From: Psococerastis gibbosa
Lineage: Eukaryota; Arthropoda; Insecta; Psocodea; Psocidae
DNA: 64,000 bases
Assembly: GCA_963971405.1 (NCBI GenBank)
Contig: OZ020488.1
Span: 40,468,888-40,532,887, forward strand
Direction: 5' to 3'
Shown here: piece after piece, positions 33,201-42,813 of the stretch
Layout: each line of letters starts with the position of its first letter
Numbering within the stretch: the stretch's first letter is position 1
Made by a program: the position numbers and the translations under genes
The notes under the pieces: generated by a model
Seen by the model: the letters and a program-made list of their open reading frames with translations, nothing else
Told to the model about the DNA's origin: nothing
Databases searched by the model: none

Positions 33201-35689
33201 TGAAAAAAGAGGAAAGGCGTTACCAATGGATCGGACATTAAGCCAAAAATATTTCCGACTATTGAAGCTTAGAGAAAAGGTAAAATGTACCAGCAGATAA
33301 CTATTTTCCTCGAAGTTAATTGCCAGGCAGTTGCTAGGATTCTTCCGAAACGAAAAATAGAAATCCTGCAGTTTACAGCTGTGTATGCTTAGCAGGCGCC
33401 GGTATACAAGGGTGTTAGGCAAATAACTTATTCTGAGGTTAAGAATGAAAACTGAAGAATTTTGAGTAGCACTGCACTGCATTGCACAGTGTTCTAAAAT
33501 TATTTTGCTTACAGTTTTTAAGCCTATAAGGAAAGCTTTGTGATGGTCGAATTTATCAATTTCGAGATTCCAACGGATTTTGAGGTCTCAGGAACCCAAA
33601 AAAGTGGTTTTTACAAAATGTCTGCCTGTCAGTCGGTCGGTCAGTTATGAGTTACTTTACAAGAGGATTATGTCACGGGCAACCCCAAAGTACCAACTGT
33701 ACCAAATTCAATGTACGGACTTGGCTGCAGACGTAATATGGCGTTAAAAACTAACTTATTGAGTTAAAAATCTATAGGTTACCAAATGATTTTAGAATCT
33801 AAAGTGCTGCTCAAAACTGTTATGTTTACATTTTTAACAGAGTAAGTTATTCTTTAAACTCCATTGTACGCCTGCAGGACTTGTTATAACTGGGAAATAA
33901 TCCAAGACCTGGTCTTCACCTTCACTACTACACTGACTGCGAATGGTTTACCACGCAATTGTTGAATCACACGTATCATATGGCATAGTATGTTGGGGGC
34001 AATCAACATGGATGGATAAGGTGTTGAAGCAACAAAAGCGAGCTATAAGAATAATGGCTGGAAAATGTCAGAGACATCCATGTCGGCCTCTATTTCATGA
34101 ACTCAAAATACTTCCCTCTCCAAGTATATACGTACTGCGCAGTGCTACACTGGTTAGAGACCACTGAAATGAGTATCCTGTAAATAGGGATCGCCACAGT
34201 CACCATACAAGATATGCCGGAGACCTTTCAGTCACAGCAGCCCCCGACAGAGCAGTCCACGAGCCGCAGGCATCCGCATATATAACGCTCTACCAGAACC
34301 CATAAAACAGGAGCCTACGGCTAATGCTTTCAAGAAAGCACTAATTAATTTTTTGATACAACGAAGATTGTACAATCTGAAGGAACTTTGAAGCTTTATT
34401 TGAGCTTTTATTTATTTATTTTTTATATTTTGTATGACTGTGCTCAATGTCTGATTATTATTGTTATAATAACATGTAACAAAGATAGGCAAATACACTT
34501 TGACTGATTGATTGACTACAAAGCAGATTTAAACTGGTCGGACATAACATACTTAATCTACACTACTACTACATCTTACCTTATTTTTATTGTGAAAAGC
34601 GATGTATCCAATGACTGTGAGACAAATTAATGTGACGAAGTAAATAAAGAAATTGGAACCTTCAGCTTCAACAAAAGGTGAAGTATTGACCTGCCGGCTC
34701 ACAGTTCCCGGTGGTCCCATGCGGACGGGATTTACATTAAATTGTCCAATATCGTCTGGATTATTCACTCCCGGTAATTCCATTGTGTCATCTGTTTCAA
34801 CAATATCCTCATCCTCCTCTTCGTTAGGGTTAGCAAAGTCATCCGGTTTCTGTGGCTCTTTACTCTCACCAGGCAAGGGATCTTTAATTCCAGCATTGAT
34901 CGCAGGAGGGGAAACTTTACCAGCTACACTCACTGGTGCCGATTCTATTTCTTCGTTTTCGCGGACGGTTGGTACATCACCAGACAAACCATCAGATTTC
35001 TCGGGATCTTTGGGCGAGACGTTCACTGGAGATATATCCTCTTTAACAGCAACATTTGATGCTTCAGAGCTAGCTTTAGCACCGTTCTCTTTCGCATGTA
35101 ATGGAATATCAGGATTTTTTGGTGGATTGACGTTAGTCGTCTGGTCTTGTTTTGGATCAGATACAGGTAATTGCTTTGCTGCATCATCAATATTTTTAAC
35201 TCCCTTTTCCAGGCTGCTAGTCGGTTTATTAATTACTTCAGCAGGTTGAGCAGGTATCTGGGTCAATAATTGCACAACTGTTTTGCATTTTATGGTATTG
35301 GTATTTGAACAAGCCGACTCGCAATTTTCTTTGCCACTAAGCAAGCTCTGGATATTTTTTATCTTGGGTTCAACTTCAGGCGATAACGACATAGTTCCAA
35401 AAGAATGTGGACAGCTAAAATTATCTGTTGTCGTTGTTAGAGTTGGAGGTTTTCCTAGTTTTTTAGCCAAGAAACAAATTGCGGAACACAAATCATCGTT
35501 TGCTTTTGTGTTTGATGGGCAATTATATAGAGTCAAATTTATGCCCGAACAAAATTCATTCTTGTCTTGTAGTAAAGTTGACTCCTGTGCATTGCTTTCT
35601 GGTTTTGGTTTGGGTTGTGCGCAACTGGTCAACGTCGCTAGAAAAACTAAATTATATACAAATTGAAAAGCAAACTCCTTCATATTCAA
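30253..35689 (-). CDS. TGOLN2: TGN38/TGOLN2-like trans-Golgi network membrane protein
   Basis: Two exons on the minus strand: 35689-34580 (370 codons) and 30402-30253 (49 codons plus TGA), joined in phase 0 at a gtaaga donor and TTTCAG acceptor; 419 aa. Residues 1-24 are a signal peptide (MNMKEFAFQFVYNLV...). A Cys-rich luminal part follows (about 45-150), then a long Pro/Ser/Lys-rich low-complexity stem and an acidic EEEDEDIVETDD. The transmembrane segment FIYFVTLICLTVIGYIAFHN is near the end of exon 1. Exon 2 is the cytosolic tail: ILALALEGR, a basic stretch (RSHRRRP) and SASYRKLDTSLEE. FVT...YIAFHNK.K.. A.LEG and a YxxL sorting signal match the membrane and tail region of TGN38/TGOLN2, which cycles between trans-Golgi network and plasma membrane. 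Reading on past the donor instead would add only VRCSSSVD and lose the tail. Confidence 0.8.
30466..30573 (+). other. tRNA-like sequence with intact A and B boxes (pseudo-tRNA or SINE head)
   Basis: GGGCTTG at 30483-30489 pairs fully with CAAGCCC at 30551-30557. A box TAGTCCAGCGG and B box GGTTCGAATCC are both canonical, and the length (75 nt) is right. The anticodon arm does not fold into a 5-bp stem with a 7-nt loop, and the T stem has a mismatch. The pairing continues outward (AAACTGGGCTTG with its inverse). It lies in the intron of the TGOLN2-like gene, on the opposite strand. Confidence 0.5.
30574..32094. other. Intronic DNA of the TGOLN2-like gene
   Basis: AT-rich with (ATT)n near 30985-31010. 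A repeat starting CTCGACACGCACTTAGAC (31405-31545) is shared with 20750-20900, with a second partial match after it. No exon seen. Confidence 0.4.
32095..32275 (-). repeat. SINE-like repeat copy
   Basis: Reads AAAGATTAAATCGCGTACAG, AATTTAATGAATGT, ACGACACGTCTCC, CTCGCACAAGTACAAGCACG and CTACCACC, as in the repeats at 16018 and 54010. The poly(A) tail is worn. Confidence 0.55.
32351..32734. mobile_element. Compound palindromic MITE (PIF/Harbinger-like), copy c
   Basis: Ends GGTCCCCATTCCACCGACCG and an imperfect inverse ending GGGCGCC; TAT direct repeat outside both. Each end has CCGGCTAGGGC and GTGACGTGGTAGCAGACATT. The nested inner pair starts GGCGGGGTTTCAACCGACC. Its nearest relative in the window is copy e. 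Confidence 0.75.
33005..33150 (-). repeat. tRNA-derived SINE fragment
   Basis: The minus strand carries a worn GGTTCG-type B-box region (GTTTCGAGTC) and the body sequence of the SINE at 42365-42590: TTTTCTGACCATGCTTTGG, GAGTGTAAGAGACGCC, AGGTTGGCTTAGTAAT. Confidence 0.6.
33527..33640 (+). repeat. Truncated copy of the AAGGAAAGCTTTG repeat
   Basis: AAGGAAAGCTTTGTGATGGTC, CAACGGATTTTGAGGTC and AAAAAAGTGGTTTTTAC match the TIR element at 8761-9585. It stops after a short GTC-rich stretch. Confidence 0.6.
33900..34520 (+). mobile_element. Non-LTR retrotransposon 3' end (RT C-terminus and 3' UTR)
   Basis: The frame from 33943 encodes VYHAIVESHVSYGIVCWGQS, then KVLKQQKRAIRIMAG and PLFHELKILPSPSIYV. 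The SH.SYGI..WG and LQK.AIR.I.G blocks are standard in the thumb/C-terminal part of Jockey/CR1-type ORF2. A later frame has ALYQNP and ANAFKKALINFL. It ends near a TGACTGATTGATTGACT repeat, as a LINE 3' end would. It lies within the TGOLN2-like intron. Confidence 0.75.
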
Positions 35690-37358
35690 TAATAAGTAAT
35701 TAATATCAAACTATCAGAGGCAAAGAACAAGTATTAACTTTATGAAAAATTTTATGACTCACAACAGGACAAAAACGTAAACAATCGCCATATTTGACAT
35801 TTCACATTTGTATATTGTTCTATAACCACGATAACAATGACTCTCGCCTAAATTTGAAATTACCTGTTATTTAGTTTCAGTCTATAATATGAAAACCAAC
35901 ACAGAAAACCCTTTCGAAATGTTTAAGCTATAAAGATGATTTTTATTAAAAGAGGATTAGGTTAGGGGTTAGGTTAGGCCCTTAATATTCACACGCTACA
36001 TGTAACAATATGATGCTATGCCCCTCCTTAGGGGGGTATTCCATATACTTCAATCGTCAACGAAAAATTGAAAAATGACGTTTTAGCAGACATTAAAGAC
36101 ATACTAAAAATTCTGCTACCACGTCAATTTACGTCATTTTGACGTCATTTTTCAATTTTTCGTTGACGTTGTACGTATGTGGAATGGGCACCTTATAAGA
36201 CGTCAAACATGAGCGGTGAGCGAGAAATTCTTCATGGAGGAACTGCAGGACGCGCTAAACCTGCCCTCCACCGTTGCGGTAGCACAGTTTCTGAGGGCCA
36301 AGACAAAAAACCAAGTCAGATCAACTCGAATTCTAAGGTAATGACGCCCTTATATATTGGGATACATGGACTTCCTGTAATTAGCCGAACTGGCACGTTC
36401 TTACAAGAATGGTGATCAACGGATTCTATCATAAAATTTGCCATCCTCCATATGACTACCATATGAGCCGATGCGAACTGCATCTGCATATGCGAACAAA
36501 CGATGACAGGCGTAAATTTACCATATTTATTGGGGGGGGGGGGCAGAGGCGGCCTTAGCCATTGCGAGGCTCCCAGCGGGAGGTCATTGCGAGGCCCTTG
36601 ACTTGACGAACGTGTCTAATTTGGCGCCCCTCCCCCCCCCCCCCCCCATATGCCTTAAATAGCATTTTGATAGCAGTAAAATTTAGACTTTTCAGGCGAT
36701 GAATCCAATTGCTATAACAAGGGGGAGACCCAGAGGTGAGCTGTTTTTGAGAAACAGGTCTGAAATAATGGGTTTTACGAATTTGGAGAGCAGTAAAATT
36801 TAGATCTTCCTGGCGGTGAATATATATAAATGCAAAGAAGGGGGGCCCGGGGGTCTCCACCGGGTGCATTGTTTTGAAAAATTGGTTAGAAATAGTGGAA
36901 TTTTACGCATTTTGGTAGAAGGAGTGTTCAGATGTTACTGCCAACAAGGGGGGGGGGTCCGGGGGTCTCCCCCAGGTGATATATATAATTATTTTTTAAA
37001 TTGGTTTGAAATAGTTGGGTTTTAATGCTTTGAAATGCTTTTTAATGTTATGAGTTATCTTATTTTAATGTATAAAATAATTATTGATCAAAATCAAGTT
37101 TTAAATAAAAAAATATATAGGCTATAGCACAGAACAACATAATATTAGAAGTTCTTTGCAAACTCTAGGTCCGCCATCGCCCATCATTTTTCCCGCCACA
37201 GTGGCAGGTGAATTTCTTGTGCCACGACGCATCGTTCGATCGTTGACTCGTTGTTATTGTTTTCACATCAGCTGTTCTTTTTGTGTGTAAATGGAAAATA
37301 CCGGTACAAAAAAAGTAATATTTCAATATTAAAATATTTTATATTATTTTAAGCCGAA
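35690..37358. promoter_or_regulatory. Shared region between divergent TGOLN2-like and NDC1 genes
   Basis: The two start codons face away from each other across 1669 bp. The region holds a palindromic MITE (36031-36192), a poly(G)/poly(C) block (36532-36650) and repeats of AGTAAAATTTAGA near 36675 and 36790. I see no distinct TATA box. Promoters for both genes probably lie here; this is inferred from layout only. Confidence 0.35.
36031..36192. mobile_element. Palindromic MITE (PIF/Harbinger-like), copy h
   Basis: About 162 bp, from GGGGGGTATTCCATATACTT to a near-inverse ending GGAATGGGCACC, with TTA repeated on both sides. The centre has GACGTTTTAGCAGACATTAA opposite TCTGCTACCACGTCA. The arm sequence (GTCAACGAAAAATTGAAAA) is not shared with the other copies. 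Confidence 0.75.
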
Positions 37359-40300
37359 ATGGATAAGTCTGATGGTTTTAGCTTATTTGCCCGAAAACAA
37401 ATGATTTTAGGCGTTTTGACTGCGGTGTCTTTGCAGGCCCTGCCAGCATCTATCTACATAAGCGCCCAATGCATGGATATTGTGCATCCCTTGAAATGGT
37501 TTCATGATCTAAGTTTCACAGTCATGTCTATCAGGGTATGGTCTTCGTTTATCCCTTTATTACTGCCCATGGCTGTTATTGCATATACATTTTTAAAAAC
37601 AAGTACCAATCGTTCAAAGCTGGCAACATCAAGATTTCAGTCACTAATCAGCGTTTTTTCTTCGTTGTCAGTAATAAAATTATTTGGGTATTGGCTCCTC
37701 AGTGTCCTTTTGCCAGCGACATACATAAACCTATATGGCCAATCAATTTGCGAAAAATGCTCTTGGAATTCAGAATTGAATTGTCTTAACACTACCAATG
37801 TGTATGTTGTAGCGTGTGGGATATGGACTGGATTTTATTATTTATTTCGGTACGAACTTTTCCCCAAACAAGTGCGTTTTCCCATAATAACCCTGCTCAA
37901 TTTTTCTCAGATTCGTTTTAAAATTCTCCCTGCTTTTATTCAATCCTGTCGTCGGACAGTCATGCCAGTTCTATACTTTATTGTCGTTTTCTACGTTGGT
38001 AGCACTTTTATTTACGGAGCAATGAGTAAAATTTATACATGTCGAGTAGATTTAAACGACTATAGCCCGTGGACCTTCCTAAGCCCCTATATTTTGCTTC
38101 AAGCTTGGCTTATGTCCTCCATGGTTCATTTCTCAATGTGGGCGTTGGTTAAATGCGTCAAAGTATACCTCACTGACTTACACCACTTTCAACCTTCGGA
38201 ACTCCTCCCAGCCCTAGCCTCTGAAGATACTTTTAGGCAATTACATGCTTTCCGCGAGCTTCATCTACTCTCCCTTGGACGCATTGGAAATGCAACCGAA
38301 GTATTCTCGCTTGGTCCGGGTGGCACACCCCAGACGTGGAACACCATTCTGCAAGAATCTTTGCGTGCTATTAAGGAGTTTCAAGAAGAGATGGAAATTA
38401 CGTCTGGAATAAGAATCTTAACTCCTCCCAAGACTAATGAACCGTCTACACCACCCGCTATTAGTGACATTCACTTACGGAGATTGGCCAATAGAGACGC
38501 TCTGATAGGGAAGAAGGAATCTGATTCAACAGATACCGTGAATCAACGAGTTCAGCAGTTGATTAAGTCAGCAATGGACTTTGCACCAATTCGTTACATC
38601 TTTACTCCTGTCCAGGAGGACCACTTAGCACTGGTTTTAGAGAACTCGCAACATGTAAGTCTACAAATATAGTAACTAAGGTTTTCTAATGCTATCTTGC
38701 TGCACAAAACACTATACCGTGCACATTCGCAGATTCGAGCGAGAAACCCTAGATTACAAGTTTACAGAACAAACTGTAGTGCGAGAGCAATCATCCACCA
38801 TTACCAAAATCTTTACTGGCTCATACGTTGTATTTTATGCTCACTGTGTATGGCCAGTATGTCTGTAATTGTCTCATGGCTGTTAAGATGAATCCTGTGA
38901 ATGGCCAGTATGCCTTTAATTGTCTCATGGCTGTTAAGATGAATCCTGTGTATGGCCAGTACGTCTTTAATTGTCTCATGGCTGTTAAGATCAATCCTGT
39001 GTGTGGCCAGTATGTCTTTAATTGCCTATTGGCTGTTAAGATGAATCCTGGACTGCCAGCTTATAATACACGATCGGCGAAAGGGTTTGATATGCCTAGG
39101 TGTCGTCTAAACAAGTCGAGGGATTCTTATCCGATACTTGCACATCGGCTTTACTATAAGCTACCTTTTTTAGTAAGTCAGTTCGATCCAGCTTCCTTCA
39201 GATCATACATTAAGAGCTGACTTATTGACGCCTCACTATATAATTTGGATGAGTACGACCCCAGGAGCTGGACTATTTAAGTGCCTCCTCCTTTTTCGTA
39301 CAAAACCCTCTCGGGTGGTTATTGCTTTCCAATTTATACGTAGTATAAGGAAAGCTTTGTGATGGTCGAAATGTTCGATTCCGAGATTTCAACGGATTTA
39401 CACGTTTTTAGGTACCAGGAACCAAAAGAATTGGTTTTTACGAAATGTCTGTCTGTCTGCCTGTTCATCGATTTCCGGGCAAACTACTCGGGGGATTTTG
39501 ATGAAATTTTGCATGTAGGTTTACAAAAATCATGCCTCGGAACCATTTCATTTATTTTGGGCTTACTCAATTTGGGGGGGGGGGGGGGGTTTATTCTCAA
39601 AAAACGTCTAAAAAAATATGTCTGAAAAACGGCTCCAACGATTTCTTTTAAATTTACATATATTATAGTCGTTATTAATATTGATAAAATGCGAGGGGTC
39701 GCTTGCCCCTTGATAGTCTGCTGATGGGGGTAAAAAAATAAAAATAACTAAATTTTAATGAAAAATGACTAAAAAATAATTTTTCTGCGAATCCTTTCTA
39801 TCGATGATTTCCACCTTCAGGCATGTTATAGGTGCTAAATTGAGTAACGAAACCGGACAGGTTGCTTTCCCAAAAAACTATTTGGTTTTGTGCAAAAAAA
39901 ATGTTTTTTTTTTTGAAAAATGATAGAAAATTCACTTCAAACACATTGCGTACTGCCATTATTACTGTGTGGTTAAATGTGTTGGTCTGACCTATCTAGA
40001 ATTTACCTCGCCTCCAGTGGCGTCGGGTGGACAACCCCCCCCCCCCCCCAGATATCGGAAATGTTACCATAGCAAAATTATTTTCCATGATATTACTCAT
40101 TTTCTCTATCTACTAATTGGTAAATTGGAAAGCATGTTCGAGTAAACTCGGACCGGTTCTTTTTGTTTGACACGGTCTATCCGACTCTGGCTGGTCAAGG
40201 ACTCTAATTTTTGTATTGTATTGTAATGTAGTGTATATAAGCATATATTGATTTGTTCAGCTCTTTGTGGCATTTCCACTGTTGCGAAGGAACTAATTCT

Positions 40301-41108
40301 GTAGATAATTTTTCAGATGCCTGTCATGTCTTAGATTTCAACTGGTTCGGCCCCCGGTAGCCAAGCTAGTCTCGGGGGGGGGGGGGGGGGGGAGGCCTGT
40401 CATATCTTATATTTCAACGGATCCGGCCCCCGGTAGCGATGCTAATCCTGCAACCTGCAAGCTGAACAAAGTAGTAACCAGTCATCGTAATTTCACAAAT
40501 CTAGGCTGTATTATTACTAGGGATTTCCCGGCCGGAGTCCGAGTTGCCGAGAAGCCGAGTTGGTGGGCTAAAAGAGTACTTCCAAACGTTTCCTCAACAA
40601 TTACAGTCGACATCATCATTGGCACTAAATCTCGGAGACGCTGCGCCAATAAACAAACGGAAGCAGTTGCTGCAATCATAGAAGTCTACGTAGTGCCACT
40701 GATAATCTTGAGTTTGGGATAACTGTTTTAGATCGACCACAACCCATCAGCCCGGATTCTACTGTCTCTTCACCGATGTTATTTTTTTCCTTCCAGGTTG
40801 CATGGGCAGTTGAGTCGTTGGCATTGCTAGCAGGGCGGGCTATCAAAGAAGACCGATTCGGAGTTGTCGTGAATGACATACCCTGCATTGTCGTGACCAT
40901 GCTCTGTCTGCGCAACTACCTCGAGAAGACCAAGATTGGCGGTCCGGGGAAGCAGCGTCATAGAGATCGCCCTGCGCAGATGAAGGTATCCCTGCTGTCG
41001 GCCATTAACCGCGGTCTCTGCAGAATCGCTGTAGCCTATGCTGAATACCTCGATCATTTGTACCTCCCACCTGACGCTTTACGGGCTTTGAAGATTTACG
41101 TATCCTGA
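37359..41108 (+). CDS. NDC1: NDC1 transmembrane nucleoporin
   Basis: Two exons: 37359-38654 (432 codons, donor gtaagt) and 40797-41108 (103 codons plus TGA, acceptor TTCCAG), joined in phase 0; 535 aa. Six hydrophobic segments occupy roughly the first 265 residues, around ILGVLTAVSLQALP, VWSSFIPLLLPMAVI, YWLLSVLLPATYI, VVACGIWTGFYYLF, VMPVLYFIVVFYVG and LLQAWLMSSMVHFSMWA. GIWTGFYYLFRYELFP followed by FPIITLLNF resembles the membrane domain of the NDC1/TMEM48 family. The C-terminal exon AWAVESLALLAGRAIKEDRF then GVVVNDIP matches the conserved family C-terminus. NDC1 anchors the nuclear pore complex in the nuclear envelope. Length is close to the fly protein and shorter than vertebrate forms. 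A possible AATAAA is at 41730-41735. The unspliced frame would end five codons later (VSLQI). Confidence 0.85.
38846..39049 (+). repeat. 51-bp minisatellite, four copies
   Basis: Four adjacent copies of a 51-bp unit starting GTGTATGGCCAGTATGTCT, at 38846, 38897, 38948 and 38999, each a few changes apart. The period is a multiple of three, and one frame reads through all four as repeats of YGQYVFNCLMAVKMNPV. It lies in the NDC1 intron. Confidence 0.9.
39050..39224 (+). mobile_element. LINE ORF2 C-terminal fragment
   Basis: The frame running out of the minisatellite continues as LPAYNTRSAKGFDMPRCRLN, then SYPILAHRLYYKLPF and FRSYIKS with a stop. Y.TR......P..RL.K....Y.....LY..LP is the usual end of non-LTR ORF2 proteins. 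Confidence 0.65.
39321..40135. mobile_element. Non-autonomous TIR element, copy 2 (about 815 bp)
   Basis: Starts ATTGCTTTCCAATTTATACG and ends TAAATTGGAAAGC, matching 8761-9585 along its length, including the run of G (about 39576-39589), the GGGTCGCTTGCCCCTTGATAG block and a poly(C) tract (about 40036-40049). Inserted in the NDC1 intron. Confidence 0.65.
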
Positions 41109-42034
41109 AGACTGAAGAATTCTATATATTTATTTTAATTTTCTTTTGGCACGTACTGCTGGAATACTCTGCGAGTTATTACCAGTGGTGGCTCTAGAAA
41201 AAAGAGCGCACACCGTGGGGGCTAAAAATATTTGTTATTAAAAAAAAAAAAACACTATTTCGCACATGTAAAAAATTTCCTCGATCGTACCCAATCACCA
41301 AGAGGTTGCCATTGTTTCTGATTTATATAAAACTACAGTGCATAAACCGCTTTTAGACAGCCAATTTCTGTTTGGCCCAGGACCCTGTTCACACCACCCA
41401 CTGACAAAAGTCATGGAGCCGCCCCTGCTGCTTGCAAGCAGCAACTGTACTACGTCTTGCGAAGGCTCCCCTAGAGTGACAGGCACAGGCTACACCTTTA
41501 CTATGTTTAATATTAAATTTCACGGCGGTTAAGAGTAGAAAAATGTTCCTCGGCATTTTGATATTATTCATTTCTAATTTAAGCATAATACATGTCAATT
41601 TGTTTCCTCCTGTGGGAATTAGTAGTGGGATGTTGGATGACCATGATCGAGGCAGCAAATTGTTTTTGTTGTACTGTTTGGGTTCGTTGTATGAGCGCTT
41701 CGAAAGGCCCAAAATTCGCCCGTATGGAAAATAAAGACAATTTTCTTTCTTGTTCATTGCTTGCGTCTAACTTGGGCATCTAACCATGAACTTTACACAT
41801 CTATGACCAGAGTGAAACTTTGTTAGGACTTTAAATTTTGTTTTGTATGAGTTTTGTAGACGGCTGAAAGGTAGAATGAAGGATAATGTGATTTTTCAAC
41901 AAATTCATGAAAGATAGGATGCATGCTTGTTCGTAAAATTTCAACTGTAATAGAATAACTGTTTTTCATGAAAAAAATAAAATAAAATCGGCATTTCACT
42001 CGTTTCTTTTATTATTTTATAAATATACGTTCTA

Positions 42035-42230
42035 AACCAACGTAGCGTAGTTAGAGCTTTACAGAACTCAACTAAGAAGGCCCGGGACCGTCTGCTCTAC
42101 ATGCCCTCCGGAGCATCGTCAGAAAATGCAGCAACCGTGGGACACGAACCAACATCCTTTCGGATGAAAGTCAAAGTCCGTACCACTACTCTGTATACAT
42201 ATACTGTATATCCTGACGTTTTGACATTAA
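42035..42230 (-). repeat. tRNA-derived SINE copy
   Basis: Minus-strand copy of the SINE at 42365-42590, with the same body: GGAGGGCATGTAGAGCAGAC, GGCCTTCTTAGTTGAGTTC and a tRNA-like end GTAGTGGTACGGACTTTGAC. It faces the next copy head to head. Confidence 0.7.
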
Positions 42231-42364
42231 TATTGTGAGAGGTTTTTACGCGTTCTGTCATCTCACTCGGTTTTTTTTTTTTTTTAATTTTGCTTGTTAG
42301 GCCTTACATTCGCTTTCAAACTTCTGTAGTGGCAAAAGTTAGTTTGCATACATAAGTTATGTTT

Positions 42365-42590
42365 ACGATCCATACTAAGGACATGTAGCGTAGTGGTACG
42401 GACTCTGACTTTCACCCGAAGGGTTGCTGGTTCGAGTCCTACACTAGCTATATTTTCTGGCCACGCTTCGGAGGTTCAGGGTTTTCATATTTGATTGAGT
42501 GTAAGAGAGGGCTTTATAGTCATAACTCCGCTAGGTTGGCTTAGTAATAGAAACAACAAAAAGTCCTTATTTATTTATTTCTAAGCTTGG
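42365..42590 (+). repeat. tRNA-derived SINE copy (best preserved head)
   Basis: Begins with a tRNA-like module: box A TAGCGTAGTGGTACGG, then CTTTCACCC (as in the Glu-tRNA anticodon loop), box B GGTTCGAGTCC. The body follows (TTTTCTGGCCACGCTTCGG, GAGTGTAAGAGAGGGCTTTA, CTAGGTTGGCTTAGTAATAG) with a (TTTA)n tail. Related minus-strand copies are at 33005, 42035 and 44747. The Glu origin is inferred from the loop only. Confidence 0.75.
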
Positions 42591-42813
42591 AAACTGGAAA
42601 CTTTCAGGTATTTTAAATTCTAAACGTAGCCCGTAGGCTCTATTCAGCAATGGCTGATAATCGCAAGGTATCATACCAAGCCGCAAAGAAAAAATAAACA
42701 TTTCGTTGGAAAACATAATTACTTACTGTATAATATATAATTTGATATTTTGCAAATTTGACTAAATTAATAAAAAATACACGTACTAACAAAATTGGGA
42801 GGAACACAGTCGT

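Noticed and set aside
34653..35666. Long plus-strand open frames of 198 and 127 codons
   Set aside because: They lie opposite the TGOLN2-like exon, whose frame has a signal peptide, transmembrane segment and splice-supported tail. The plus frames are shadows of biased codons.
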